This document shows positions 33,485-40,157 of a stretch of 64,000 nucleotides of DNA, in pieces. The stretch spans positions 1 through 64,000 of the forward strand of contig JAEWJK010000015.1 in the NCBI GenBank assembly GCA_023386555.1, read 5' to 3'. The notes beneath the pieces were generated by a model, which saw nothing but the letters and a program-made list of their open reading frames with translations, ran no database searches and was not told where the DNA came from. This stretch comes from Bacteroidota bacterium. GTDB taxonomy: Bacteria; Bacteroidota; Bacteroidia; Chitinophagales; Chitinophagaceae. A program made the translations under genes and the position numbers. Within the stretch, counting starts at the first letter, position 1; every line of letters starts with the position of its first letter.

Positions 33485-34216
33485 ATGGCTATTCAACAAC
33501 TTGATCTTTTTGCTGCTTTTCAACCACCACCGGTGGAGGAGAAGAAGATTGAAGTTCAACCTGAAGTTGAAGTGACAAATGAAGTAGTTATAGAAGGCAT
33601 TGAGCCTACGAATGAAGAAATTGTTGAAACTGTTTTATTCGTTGAAGAACCTGTGACTGAACTTTCTGTTGAGGAATCAGCACCAATAAAAGCAGTGGAA
33701 GAAACTCCTGCTGTTGTTTTTCAGAATGAAAATATATCCGTTAAGATAAAACCCAAAGTTGCTGTTCAGCAAACTGAAATCGTAAAAGCCAAAGAAGCCG
33801 TTGCTGTTAAACCCAAATCGAAAAGAGGCAGAAAATCTTACAAGGAAATTGATGCAGAGCTTGACCTGATCGAAGTGCCGGAAGATGAAGTGCTGTACAA
33901 GAAAATGTACTATTCCATTACTGAAGTAGCAAGGTGGTTTAAAGTAAATGCCTCTTTACTTCGTTACTGGGAAAACGAATTTGATATTCTGAAGCCAAGA
34001 AAGAACAGGAAAGGTGATCGTTTATTCAGACCTGAAGACATAAAAAATCTGCAGGTGATCTATTACTTACTTCGCAACAGGAAGTTTTCATTGGAAGGAG
34101 CCAAAAAATATCTTCGCAATCATCGTCAGCAGGCTGATGTAAATGTGCAGCTTGCCCAATCTTTAACAAAGTTCAGGTCGTTTTTATTGGATTTGAAAGC
34201 TAATTTAGGAGCCTGA
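33485..34216 (+). CDS. MerR-family transcription regulator with long acidic N-terminus
   Basis: The product has 243 residues. Residues 1 to about 115 are low-complexity and rich in Glu, Val and Pro, without a known fold. The MerR helix-turn-helix follows: MYYSITEVARWFKVNASLLRYWENEFDIL (about 138-166) and RPEDIKNLQVIYYLLRNRKFSLEGAKKYL. There is no typical effector domain; the C-terminal part is a short coiled stretch. Similar proteins with MerR domain near the C-terminus are common in Bacteroidota. It precedes the thioredoxin-like lipoprotein gene by 17 bases, so they are co-transcribed. Confidence 0.82.
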   Translation: MAIQQLDLFAAFQPPPVEEKKIEVQPEVEVTNEVVIEGIEPTNEEIVETVLFVEEPVTELSVEESAPIKAVEETPAVVFQNENISVKIKPKVAVQQTEIVKAKEAVAVKPKSKRGRKSYKEIDAELDLIEVPEDEVLYKKMYYSITEVARWFKVNASLLRYWENEFDILKPRKNRKGDRLFRPEDIKNLQVIYYLLRNRKFSLEGAKKYLRNHRQQADVNVQLAQSLTKFRSFLLDLKANLGA

Positions 34217-34233
34217 AATCACAACAATCATTC

Positions 34234-34761
34234 ATGAAGTATTTATTTGTTGCTGCAATTGCTGCAGTATTAGTATCGTGTGGCGCAAGAAAAGCACAGG
34301 TTCAACAACCCAATTATACCACTACTATTGATAATGGCGATAAGATATTGAATGGATATATTAATCGTTCAATTGTTGAGAATGATTCTGCTTTTGCATG
34401 GTTCAAAAACAATATGAAATGGGGCCAGGCCGATGCTGCTGCAATAGAAGCTTTCAGTAAGAATAAAGACAAATTTACCATGGTTGTTTTTGGTGGGACA
34501 TGGTGCAGTGATACACATAATCTCTGGCCTGTGTTTTATCGTTTGGTAGATAAGAGTGGCTATCCTGATAAGAATATTACTTTGATTGGTGTTGACCGTG
34601 ATAAAAAATCAATTGATGATCTGCATACCAAATGGAATGTTACGTTGGTGCCAACCTTCATCGTGTTGCATAATGGAAAAGAAATAGGAAGAGTAGTTGA
34701 ATATGGAAAATACAGCCAGGTTGATAAGGAATTGGGAGAGATAGTGGCTGGAATAAAGTAA
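34234..34761 (+). CDS. Thioredoxin-like lipoprotein
   Basis: The product has 175 residues. The lipobox VLVSCG puts the lipidated Cys at 16. A thioredoxin fold follows: FTMVVFGGTWCSDTHNLWPVFYRLVD, then LIGVDRDK, and the cis-Pro loop LVPTFIVLHNGKEIGRVVEYG. The active site reads WCSDT, so the second Cys of CxxC is missing and disulphide exchange of the normal kind is not expected; single-Cys sites can act in thiol transfer or peroxide reduction. It is in the periplasm, attached to a membrane. It follows the MerR-type gene by 17 bases. Confidence 0.78.
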   Translation: MKYLFVAAIAAVLVSCGARKAQVQQPNYTTTIDNGDKILNGYINRSIVENDSAFAWFKNNMKWGQADAAAIEAFSKNKDKFTMVVFGGTWCSDTHNLWPVFYRLVDKSGYPDKNITLIGVDRDKKSIDDLHTKWNVTLVPTFIVLHNGKEIGRVVEYGKYSQVDKELGEIVAGIK

Positions 34762-34800
34762 TGATGATTCGTACATCGTACTTCATATCTCATACTTCTC

Positions 34801-34878
34801 TGGTGGGTTGTACTGGGCTCGAACCAGTGACCTCTACTCTGTCAAAGTAGCGCTCTAAACCAACTGAGCTAACAACCC
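34801..34878 (-). tRNA. tRNA-Val(GAC)
   Basis: Read on the minus strand, the acceptor GGGTTGT pairs perfectly with ACAACCC. The anticodon stem CTACT/AGTAG holds the loop TTGACAG, giving anticodon GAC. The T-arm is CTGG-TTCGAGC-CCAG-like, and CCA is encoded (34801-34803). The body without CCA is 75 bases. It stands alone behind the thioredoxin-like lipoprotein gene, on the opposite strand. Confidence 0.92.
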
Positions 34879-34885
34879 GAAGTCT

Positions 34886-34906
34886 TTGCTGGTCGCTGAC
34901 CAACAA
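34886..34906. repeat. TGGTC-GCT-GACCA palindrome
   Basis: The stem TGGTC/GACCA with loop GCT can be extended outward with one mismatch to TTG...CAA. It is a near copy of the palindrome at 428-448 and lies 8 bases upstream of the tRNA-Val 5' end, in its promoter region. Confidence 0.5.
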
Positions 34907-34917
34907 TCTGTATTAAG

Positions 34918-34946
34918 ATGTCCTACACTTCAAAAGTGTAGGACAT
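34918..34946. terminator. Bidirectional terminator
   Basis: ATGTCCTACACTT (34918-34930) and AAGTGTAGGACAT (34934-34946) form a perfect 13-bp stem with a 3-base loop. It is 17 bases from the stop of the SET-domain gene, which reads leftwards into it. The T-tract is weak (ATATTCTC on the plus strand). Confidence 0.6.
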
Positions 34947-34962
34947 ATATTCTCAAAAGCTT

Positions 34963-35376
34963 TTATAAACCTTCATTTTCTCTTACCACATCCCAATACT
35001 CTTTTCCATAACTCACAAAGATCTCATCACCGGCTTCAATATTTCTGAAAGATTCTATGTACACCCTCATATCATCATCCTGTACATATTTACTGTTATT
35101 GCTGAGGCCTTCGATCTTGCTTAATCCTCTTGCATCATTTGCATAACGGGCCAAAGCAGTCAATGTTTTCTTTGCATCTATTACATGGTTCTTGTTCACA
35201 TAATAAATATAACCGTTAAAACCTCTGCCACTACTGGCTTCTTCCCAGGTAGTTACTTTGCCTTTGTACTCAACTATCCTGGTGCCTTTGGGAATCGGTT
35301 TCGTTGTAAACAATCCTTTTCCTGCACCTTTTAATTTGCTTTTCTTCACAACCAGTTGCTTCTCTAACAATGCCAT
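34963..35376 (-). CDS. SET-domain protein
   Basis: The product has 137 residues and is little more than a SET domain. KSKLKGAGKGLFTTKPIPKGTRIVEYKG (12-39) is the N-terminal strand pair; ALARYANDARG with SNNSKY replaces the RFxNHSCxPN block; IEAGDEIFVSYGKEYW is the C-terminal motif with the catalytic Tyr. The family transfers methyl groups from S-adenosylmethionine to lysine in proteins. In bacteria such short forms are scattered and their targets unknown. There is no signal peptide. It is monocistronic, bounded by the terminator at 34918-34946. Confidence 0.88.
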   Translation of the reverse strand: MALLEKQLVVKKSKLKGAGKGLFTTKPIPKGTRIVEYKGKVTTWEEASSGRGFNGYIYYVNKNHVIDAKKTLTALARYANDARGLSKIEGLSNNSKYVQDDDMRVYIESFRNIEAGDEIFVSYGKEYWDVVRENEGL

Positions 35377-35437
35377 GTTTTATAAAATATTTGCAATACT
35401 ACAATAAAACATGAGTGATAAAAGACATTGTTTCTGC

Positions 35438-35445
35438 TATCTTTA
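35438..35445 (+). promoter_or_regulatory. TATCTTTA promoter box
   Basis: Seven of eight positions fit TAnnTTTG. The ATG at 35461 is 15 bases downstream, while the in-frame ATG at 35428 lies upstream of the box; this selects 35461 as the start. Confidence 0.5.
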
Positions 35446-35460
35446 TTATCAATCTATCAG

Positions 35461-36426
35461 ATGAAAGGCTTATTCATTCTATTATTCTTCCCACTGCAAT
35501 TATTTGCACAAGACCTGCAAGGTGTTTGGGTTGGTATCCTGCATAACGATAGTACAAATCTTGACCTGCATTACGAAATTGTTATCAATGAAACCAAAGG
35601 AAAATTATCGGGCTTCTCTTATACCAACTTTATTGTTGATGGAAGATCACTTACCGGTGTAAAATCCCTCAAGATCAATAAACGTTTTGGAAAGTTGTTT
35701 GTAGAAGATGATGATCTTGTTTACAATAATTATGACTTCGATCCACCAAAAGGAGTGAAGCAGGCCAGCATTCTTGAGCTAAGTTCAATTGAACCCATAC
35801 TGTTTGGAAAATTTACTACTACACGAACAAAACAATATGGAAAGCCTGTTACAGGAACCATTCATTTACTGAAGAAAAACGAACTGGCTGATTCAAGATT
35901 AATAGAAATGCTTTCAGGACTTCAAATGACTGCAAGCTTATCGTTCATTCCAAAAAAAGAAGAGCCGATTGTTATTACATCTAAAGAAGATGCAAAACAA
36001 ACTGTTGAACCCACGGTTAAAGAAGAAATTATATCTAAGCCTGCAGCACCTGTAAGGTCAGTACTTGAAATGGCATTGGCGAAACGGAAGATTGAAACAG
36101 TTCAAACAATATATTTTACATCAGATAGTCTAATATTGGAATTGTATGATAATGGATATGTCGATGATGATTCTGTGAGCATTGTTCTAAATGGAAAAAC
36201 GTTTTTGAGCAGTATACGGTTATCGGAAAAGGCGGCTATCAAAGTAATTCATGTTACACCAGAAATGGGAGACTCTATTCAACTCATCATGTTTGCTGAA
36301 AATCTTGGAACGATATCACCCAATTCAGGACTTGCCATTATTAAAGATGGAGCAACCAAACACCAGGTGGCATTTAGTGGTGATCTGCAAAAAAATGCGG
36401 CAATTCTTCTTCGAAGAAAGAGGTAA
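35461..36426 (+). CDS. Exported protein of unknown function
   Basis: The product has 321 residues from the ATG at 35461. A signal peptide (about 1-17, LQLFAQ) is followed by a beta-rich domain with LQGVWVGILHNDSTNLDLHYEIVI, resembling the start of some lipocalin-like or extracellular sugar-binding modules. A linker rich in Lys, Glu and Pro (about 170-210) leads to a second beta-rich domain (TIYFTSDSLILELYDNGYVDDDSVSIVLNG), which looks like an Ig- or CARDB-type fold. The last 12 codons (NAAILLRRKR region) recur downstream at 36565-36600. No family name is proposed. Confidence 0.65.
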   Translation: MKGLFILLFFPLQLFAQDLQGVWVGILHNDSTNLDLHYEIVINETKGKLSGFSYTNFIVDGRSLTGVKSLKINKRFGKLFVEDDDLVYNNYDFDPPKGVKQASILELSSIEPILFGKFTTTRTKQYGKPVTGTIHLLKKNELADSRLIEMLSGLQMTASLSFIPKKEEPIVITSKEDAKQTVEPTVKEEIISKPAAPVRSVLEMALAKRKIETVQTIYFTSDSLILELYDNGYVDDDSVSIVLNGKTFLSSIRLSEKAAIKVIHVTPEMGDSIQLIMFAENLGTISPNSGLAIIKDGATKHQVAFSGDLQKNAAILLRRKR

Positions 36427-36722
36427 TAGTTTTTAACGCAAAGGATTATGGATGGCTTCAATTCGTAAACGCTATTTGGAGTTTGATGATGTTCATTTTT
36501 TATGAAGTACAAACGCAAAGAACGCAAAGGGATTATTTGCAGGCAAAGAATTGGATAGAAAGAAATGCTGCGATTCTTCTTCGGAGAAAGAGGTAATAGT
36601 TTTAACGCAAAGGATTATTGAGTGATGCTGTTTTAAAACTCTACCATAAGTTTCAACAGTATGCAGGTTTAGCCCTGTTGACGCAAAGAACGCAAAGGGA
36701 TTCTTTGCAAGCAAAGAATAAA
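36391..36722. repeat. Tandem ~170-base duplication with GCAAAGAACGCAAAG words
   Basis: Segment 36391-36451 (end of the exported-protein gene and after) recurs at 36561-36620 with few differences; segment 36505-36552 (AACGCAAAGAACGCAAAGGG then TTTGCAGGCAAAGAAT) recurs at about 36678-36722. The period is about 170 bases, and the middle has diverged. The 325 bases between 36427 and 36751 hold no other gene. AACGCAAAG words link this region to the elements at 47394-47563 and 52996-53148. Confidence 0.7.
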
Positions 36723-36751
36723 ATCCAGTCGAAGCTTCTTCCAGAGAATTA

Positions 36752-36970
36752 TTAACTCAACGATTTATACACGAGGAATGCAGGCCATACGATAGCTTTT
36801 AAAAAAGCAACGATCCCTGCAGCAAAATTATCTACCTGTTCTACATAGTAAATAAAAGCTCCTACAAATCCGAGGAACCAGATAAATCCACCTGTATTCG
36901 TTTGAGGAGATGATTTCCAGGTTTGTTTCTTCTTTGCAGGAGATGCATGTGCAGTATGTGACATCATCAT
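36752..36970 (-). CDS. Small two-helix membrane protein
   Basis: The product has about 72 residues from the ATG at 36970; three consecutive Met codons (36970, 36967 and 36964) leave the exact start open. A His/Lys-rich N-terminus (SHTAHASPAKKKQTWKSS) is followed by two hydrophobic stretches (GGFIWFLGFVGAFIYYV and GIVAFLKAIVWPAFLVYKSL). The start at 37000 adds ten residues and is less likely. Small proteins of this kind with an ending VYKSL are common in Bacteroidota; function unknown. Confidence 0.6.
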   Translation of the reverse strand: MMMSHTAHASPAKKKQTWKSSPQTNTGGFIWFLGFVGAFIYYVEQVDNFAAGIVAFLKAIVWPAFLVYKSLS

Positions 36971-37050
36971 TATTTTAAACACAAATTGATGCATCATCAA
37001 TGATGTTCAAATGACAGATGTCATTGCACAAGCAACGATCAAAATATATA

Positions 37051-37449
37051 TTAGGCTGGCAACGGCTCGTTTAGCAGATTCATGATCTCCTGGAAGATCT
37101 GATCTTTCTTAAATGGCTTCGATAAATAAGCATCAGCGCCATTTTCTAAAGCCACATCTTTTACTGAGTTATCAAAACCAGAGATCATAATAACTTTAAT
37201 AGATGGATAGGCTTTTTTGATCTCAGGAATCAGGTCAACTCCAAACCCGTCAGGTAATTTATTATCAAGAATTACGATAGCAGGCTGCTCATCTTTTAAA
37301 TAATCAGCTGCAGCTGCGAGGTTCTTTACATGATCTAATTCTAAATTCTTACCACTGAGGATAATATTCAACAATAAACACATGTCACCTTCATCTTCAA
37401 CGATTAGAACTCTTTTCGGCTGCTTGTTTTCTGCTGTAGTCTTAGGCAT
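37051..37449 (-). CDS. Single-domain response regulator
   Basis: The product has 132 residues and consists of a receiver domain alone. RVLIVEDEGD holds the acidic pair, IVILDNKLPDG the phospho-accepting Asp (about residue 57), VIMISGF the Ser switch, and AYLSKPFKK the conserved Lys. There is no output domain, so it acts by protein contact in a phosphorelay or on a partner enzyme. No histidine kinase is adjacent. It is convergent with nothing close and stands alone upstream of the sugE-like gene on the other strand. Confidence 0.9.
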   Translation of the reverse strand: MPKTTAENKQPKRVLIVEDEGDMCLLLNIILSGKNLELDHVKNLAAAADYLKDEQPAIVILDNKLPDGFGVDLIPEIKKAYPSIKVIMISGFDNSVKDVALENGADAYLSKPFKKDQIFQEIMNLLNEPLPA

Positions 37450-37592
37450 GATAGTTTGATTTTCAATTATTTAATAATAGGGTATCAACTGTAACGGCAA
37501 TAATATATTCTAAAACTGTTCCACAATTTTTTCTTGCCAGTTTTTTATGGATACGGAAAACTTCAGACAATTTTGCTGCTTAAATCAACCTA

Positions 37593-37943
37593 ATGAACTG
37601 GATAATATTGGTAATCGCTGGTCTTTTTGAAGTAGGATTTGCTACTTGTTTGGGGAAAGCAAAAGAATCTACCGGATCAACAGCAACCATGTGGTTCATT
37701 GGCTTCCTGCTATGCCTTACCATTAGTATGGTTTTGTTATACAAAGCAACACAAACATTACCGATAGGAACTGCTTATGCTGTATGGACAGGAATCGGAG
37801 CGGTAGGAACAGTATTGGTGGGCATTTTTTTATTCAAAGAGCCAACAGATTTCTGGAGACTACTTTTCCTCGTTACATTAATTGCATCTATTATTGGTTT
37901 GAAAGTAGTCTCTTCATCAACCCCTGTTACGGAAGCACCGTAA
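37593..37943 (+). CDS. SMR-family transporter, SugE/Gdx-like
   Basis: The product has 116 residues with four membrane helices. NWIILVIAGLFEVGFA puts the essential Glu at 13; PIGTAYAVWTGIGAVGTV is the SugE signature in the third helix, and IIGLKVVSS ends the fourth. SugE-type (Gdx) proteins export guanidinium against protons, whereas EmrE-type ones export quaternary drugs; the sequence favours the first. They work as antiparallel dimers from one gene. No guanidine riboswitch motif was seen in the 140-base leader. Its end overlaps the convergent selD gene by 17 bases. Confidence 0.87.
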   Translation: MNWIILVIAGLFEVGFATCLGKAKESTGSTATMWFIGFLLCLTISMVLLYKATQTLPIGTAYAVWTGIGAVGTVLVGIFLFKEPTDFWRLLFLVTLIASIIGLKVVSSSTPVTEAP

Positions 37944-38985
37944 TAACCTTGTCGGCTTTTGCTACCATTTTTCCGATAGGCTGTGTGAAAGAAATATTGT
38001 TTTGCTGAAGTAATGATGATACTTCATCTGCTGAACTTTCTGCAACGGCTATCAATAAACCACCATTGGTCTGTGGATCAGGTAAGATGTTGAAAGCTTC
38101 CATCACATTTACTCCCGATGCAAATGCAACTTTATTACTGTAGCTGTTCCAGTTTCTATAAGTGGCGTCAGGCATAATTTTCTGAGACAGGTATTCTCTT
38201 GCTGCTTCTATTATTGGAACTTTTGAATACTCTATCATTGCACTCAATCCACTTCCTTCAGCCATTTCTATTAAATGACCGAACAATCCAAAACCGGTAA
38301 TATCGGTCATAGCATGAACACCTTTGATCTTGCCTAACTGTTCACCGATGCTATTCAGTTGTGTGAGTTGTTTAACAACAATAGATTCGTGTTCTTGTGT
38401 AAGAGCACCTTTTTTTTGTGCAGTAGTGAGTATACCAACACCAATTGGTTTTGTAAGGAATAGAACATCACCTTCTTTAGCGGTGTTGTTTTGTTTCAGA
38501 TCATTGATCGAAACAAGTCCGTTCACTGCTAATCCGAATATCGGTTCAGGAGAATCAATACTATGGCCACCTGCTAAAGTGATTCCAGCTTCCGCACAAA
38601 TTTTTCTGCTGCCTTCTAACACTTGTTGTGCAACTGATGCCGGAAGTTTTTCTACCGGCCAACCCAAAATAGCAATAGCAAGTATGGGTTTGCCACCCAT
38701 TGCATAAACATCACTGATGGCATTGGCAGAAGCAATTTGTCCGAACGTGAAAGGATCATCAACGATCGGCATGAAGAAATCAGTTGTAGATATCAATGCC
38801 ATTCCATTATCAAGATCGTAAACTGCAGCATCATCTTTCGAACTATTGCCAACAAGTAGTTTTGCTGAGGTTGGGTGTTGAACGTTTGATGCTAAAATGT
38901 CTTCTAAAACCTTGGGTGCAATCTTACAACCACAACCTCCACCATGAGAAAATTGAGTGAGGCGAATCTCTGCTATATTATCCAT
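37927..38985 (-). CDS. selD: Selenide, water dikinase
   Basis: The product has 352 residues. The catalytic loop HGGGCGCKIAP (14-24) has Cys18 and Lys21 where E. coli has Cys17 and Lys20, so this is a Cys form, not a selenoprotein. DDAAVYDL, TTDFFMPIVDDPFTFGQIAS, NAISDVYAMGGKP and TDITGFGLFGHL follow as in the AIR-synthase-like fold. The enzyme makes selenophosphate from selenide and ATP. It overlaps the mnmH gene by 8 bases, so selenophosphate most likely serves tRNA 2-selenouridine synthesis. No selA or selB is seen in the window. Confidence 0.95.
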   Translation of the reverse strand: MDNIAEIRLTQFSHGGGCGCKIAPKVLEDILASNVQHPTSAKLLVGNSSKDDAAVYDLDNGMALISTTDFFMPIVDDPFTFGQIASANAISDVYAMGGKPILAIAILGWPVEKLPASVAQQVLEGSRKICAEAGITLAGGHSIDSPEPIFGLAVNGLVSINDLKQNNTAKEGDVLFLTKPIGVGILTTAQKKGALTQEHESIVVKQLTQLNSIGEQLGKIKGVHAMTDITGFGLFGHLIEMAEGSGLSAMIEYSKVPIIEAAREYLSQKIMPDATYRNWNSYSNKVAFASGVNVMEAFNILPDPQTNGGLLIAVAESSADEVSSLLQQNNISFTQPIGKMVAKADKVITVLP

Positions 38986-40084
38986 TAATATTTTCTTTTT
39001 GATGTTTCGTTAAAGACCGGAGCGTTTTTGCATTGGCTATGGCATCACAATTTTTGCAGGAGTATTTTGAAACAAGTGTTTCCCAATGCTCTCTTGACTT
39101 CATACTTTTTTCATACCATTTGTCATAGTATCTCAACAGGATGCTGAAACTGTCCTTGATATTGCCTTCTATTAAATGATTGATAGCATTTTTAGTTTCA
39201 AGTCCACCCAATCTTTTTTGAATACGAATGATAGCATTCACTAGTTTTTCTTTTTCGAGATTGCCATATTCATCAACTATATGATTCAATCTTTCTTCGA
39301 AAGGAATATCTAAGAACAATACAGGTTTTGTTCTCATTTGTTGAAAGAATACAGAAGGAATATTCAGATCACCGATACGCTGACTTTCATCTTCCATCCA
39401 AATGGGTGATGCCTGATTGTTTGCTGATAACTGTTCTGCAAAAAGGTTTTCAAACATTTCCTGTGAATGCTGTTTGGGCATGCCGATATTTCCAAAAGCT
39501 GAACCTTTGTGATGAGCCAGGCCCTCGATGTCAATTACTGATTCTCCTAGCTGCTGCAATTCTTTCAGTACATAGGTTTTTGCACTGCCTGTATAGCCAC
39601 CAATGACTTTTATGTTGTATTCTTTCGTGAATTGATCCAACACCCAGTTTCGGTAAGCTTTATATCCACCGGCTAAACTATAAACTTTAAACCCATATAA
39701 ATCTAACAACCAGGCCACACCTGTACTTCTCATTCCACCTCTCCAACAATGCACAAGAACAGTTTTGGAATTAGGGGTTGGGGATTGGGAATTTGGGTTG
39801 TTCTCACTAATTCCTAATTCCTCTTTCCAAACTCCTTCAACTTCTTCCACCATTTGCACCATCTTCTTCCCAAAATATTTCAACCCGATCTTGATGGCTT
39901 TTTCCCTGCTTTCCTGTTTGTACGCTGTACCAACAACTTTTCTTTCTTCGTCAGTGAACAATGGCAATGAATAAGCACCAGGAATATGTGCATGATTGAA
40001 TTCTCCAGGACTACGAACATCCAGAACAGGATGTTGTTTTGCCAGGTCAAGAAATTCATCAACCATTATTCTTTTAATCGCCAT
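38978..40084 (-). CDS. mnmH: tRNA 2-selenouridine synthase, with an in-frame repeat insertion
   Basis: The product has 368 residues. The rhodanese domain starts PVLDVRSPGEFNHAHIPGA and ends in the catalytic Cys113 of LVHCWRGGMRS. The P-loop domain has GGYTGSAKT (162-170). The enzyme replaces sulphur by selenium at wobble uridine 34 of certain tRNAs, using selenophosphate. Residues 90-107 (LGISENNPNSQSPTPNSK) are encoded by a tract of AATTGGGAATT-type repeats and lie between the rhodanese helices and the Cys loop; E. coli YbbB has no such segment. It overlaps selD by 8 bases at its end, giving a two-gene selenium operon. Confidence 0.93.
   Translation of the reverse strand: MAIKRIMVDEFLDLAKQHPVLDVRSPGEFNHAHIPGAYSLPLFTDEERKVVGTAYKQESREKAIKIGLKYFGKKMVQMVEEVEGVWKEELGISENNPNSQSPTPNSKTVLVHCWRGGMRSTGVAWLLDLYGFKVYSLAGGYKAYRNWVLDQFTKEYNIKVIGGYTGSAKTYVLKELQQLGESVIDIEGLAHHKGSAFGNIGMPKQHSQEMFENLFAEQLSANNQASPIWMEDESQRIGDLNIPSVFFQQMRTKPVLFLDIPFEERLNHIVDEYGNLEKEKLVNAIIRIQKRLGGLETKNAINHLIEGNIKDSFSILLRYYDKWYEKSMKSREHWETLVSKYSCKNCDAIANAKTLRSLTKHQKENING
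39764..39820. repeat. mnmH: AATTAGGGGTTGGGGATTGGG-type repeat within mnmH
   Basis: On the plus strand GGAATTAGGGGTTGGGGATT is followed by GGGAATTTGGG and, after a gap, by CTAATTCCTAATTCC, so the tract is partly self-complementary. Such word mixtures form dispersed intergenic repeats in many bacteria. Here the length keeps the reading frame and encodes a polar linker. Confidence 0.7.
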
Positions 40085-40157
40085 TGAAGCAAATTTAACT
40101 TGAAAGCCTTTGTTAGAAATGCTTTTTTACCGAAGTTGAATAATGTAACCGTCTCTT

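Noticed and set aside
37450..37592. Possible guanidine riboswitch upstream of the sugE-like gene
   Set aside because: None of the conserved guanidine-I, -II or -III loops could be found by eye in the 143 bases.
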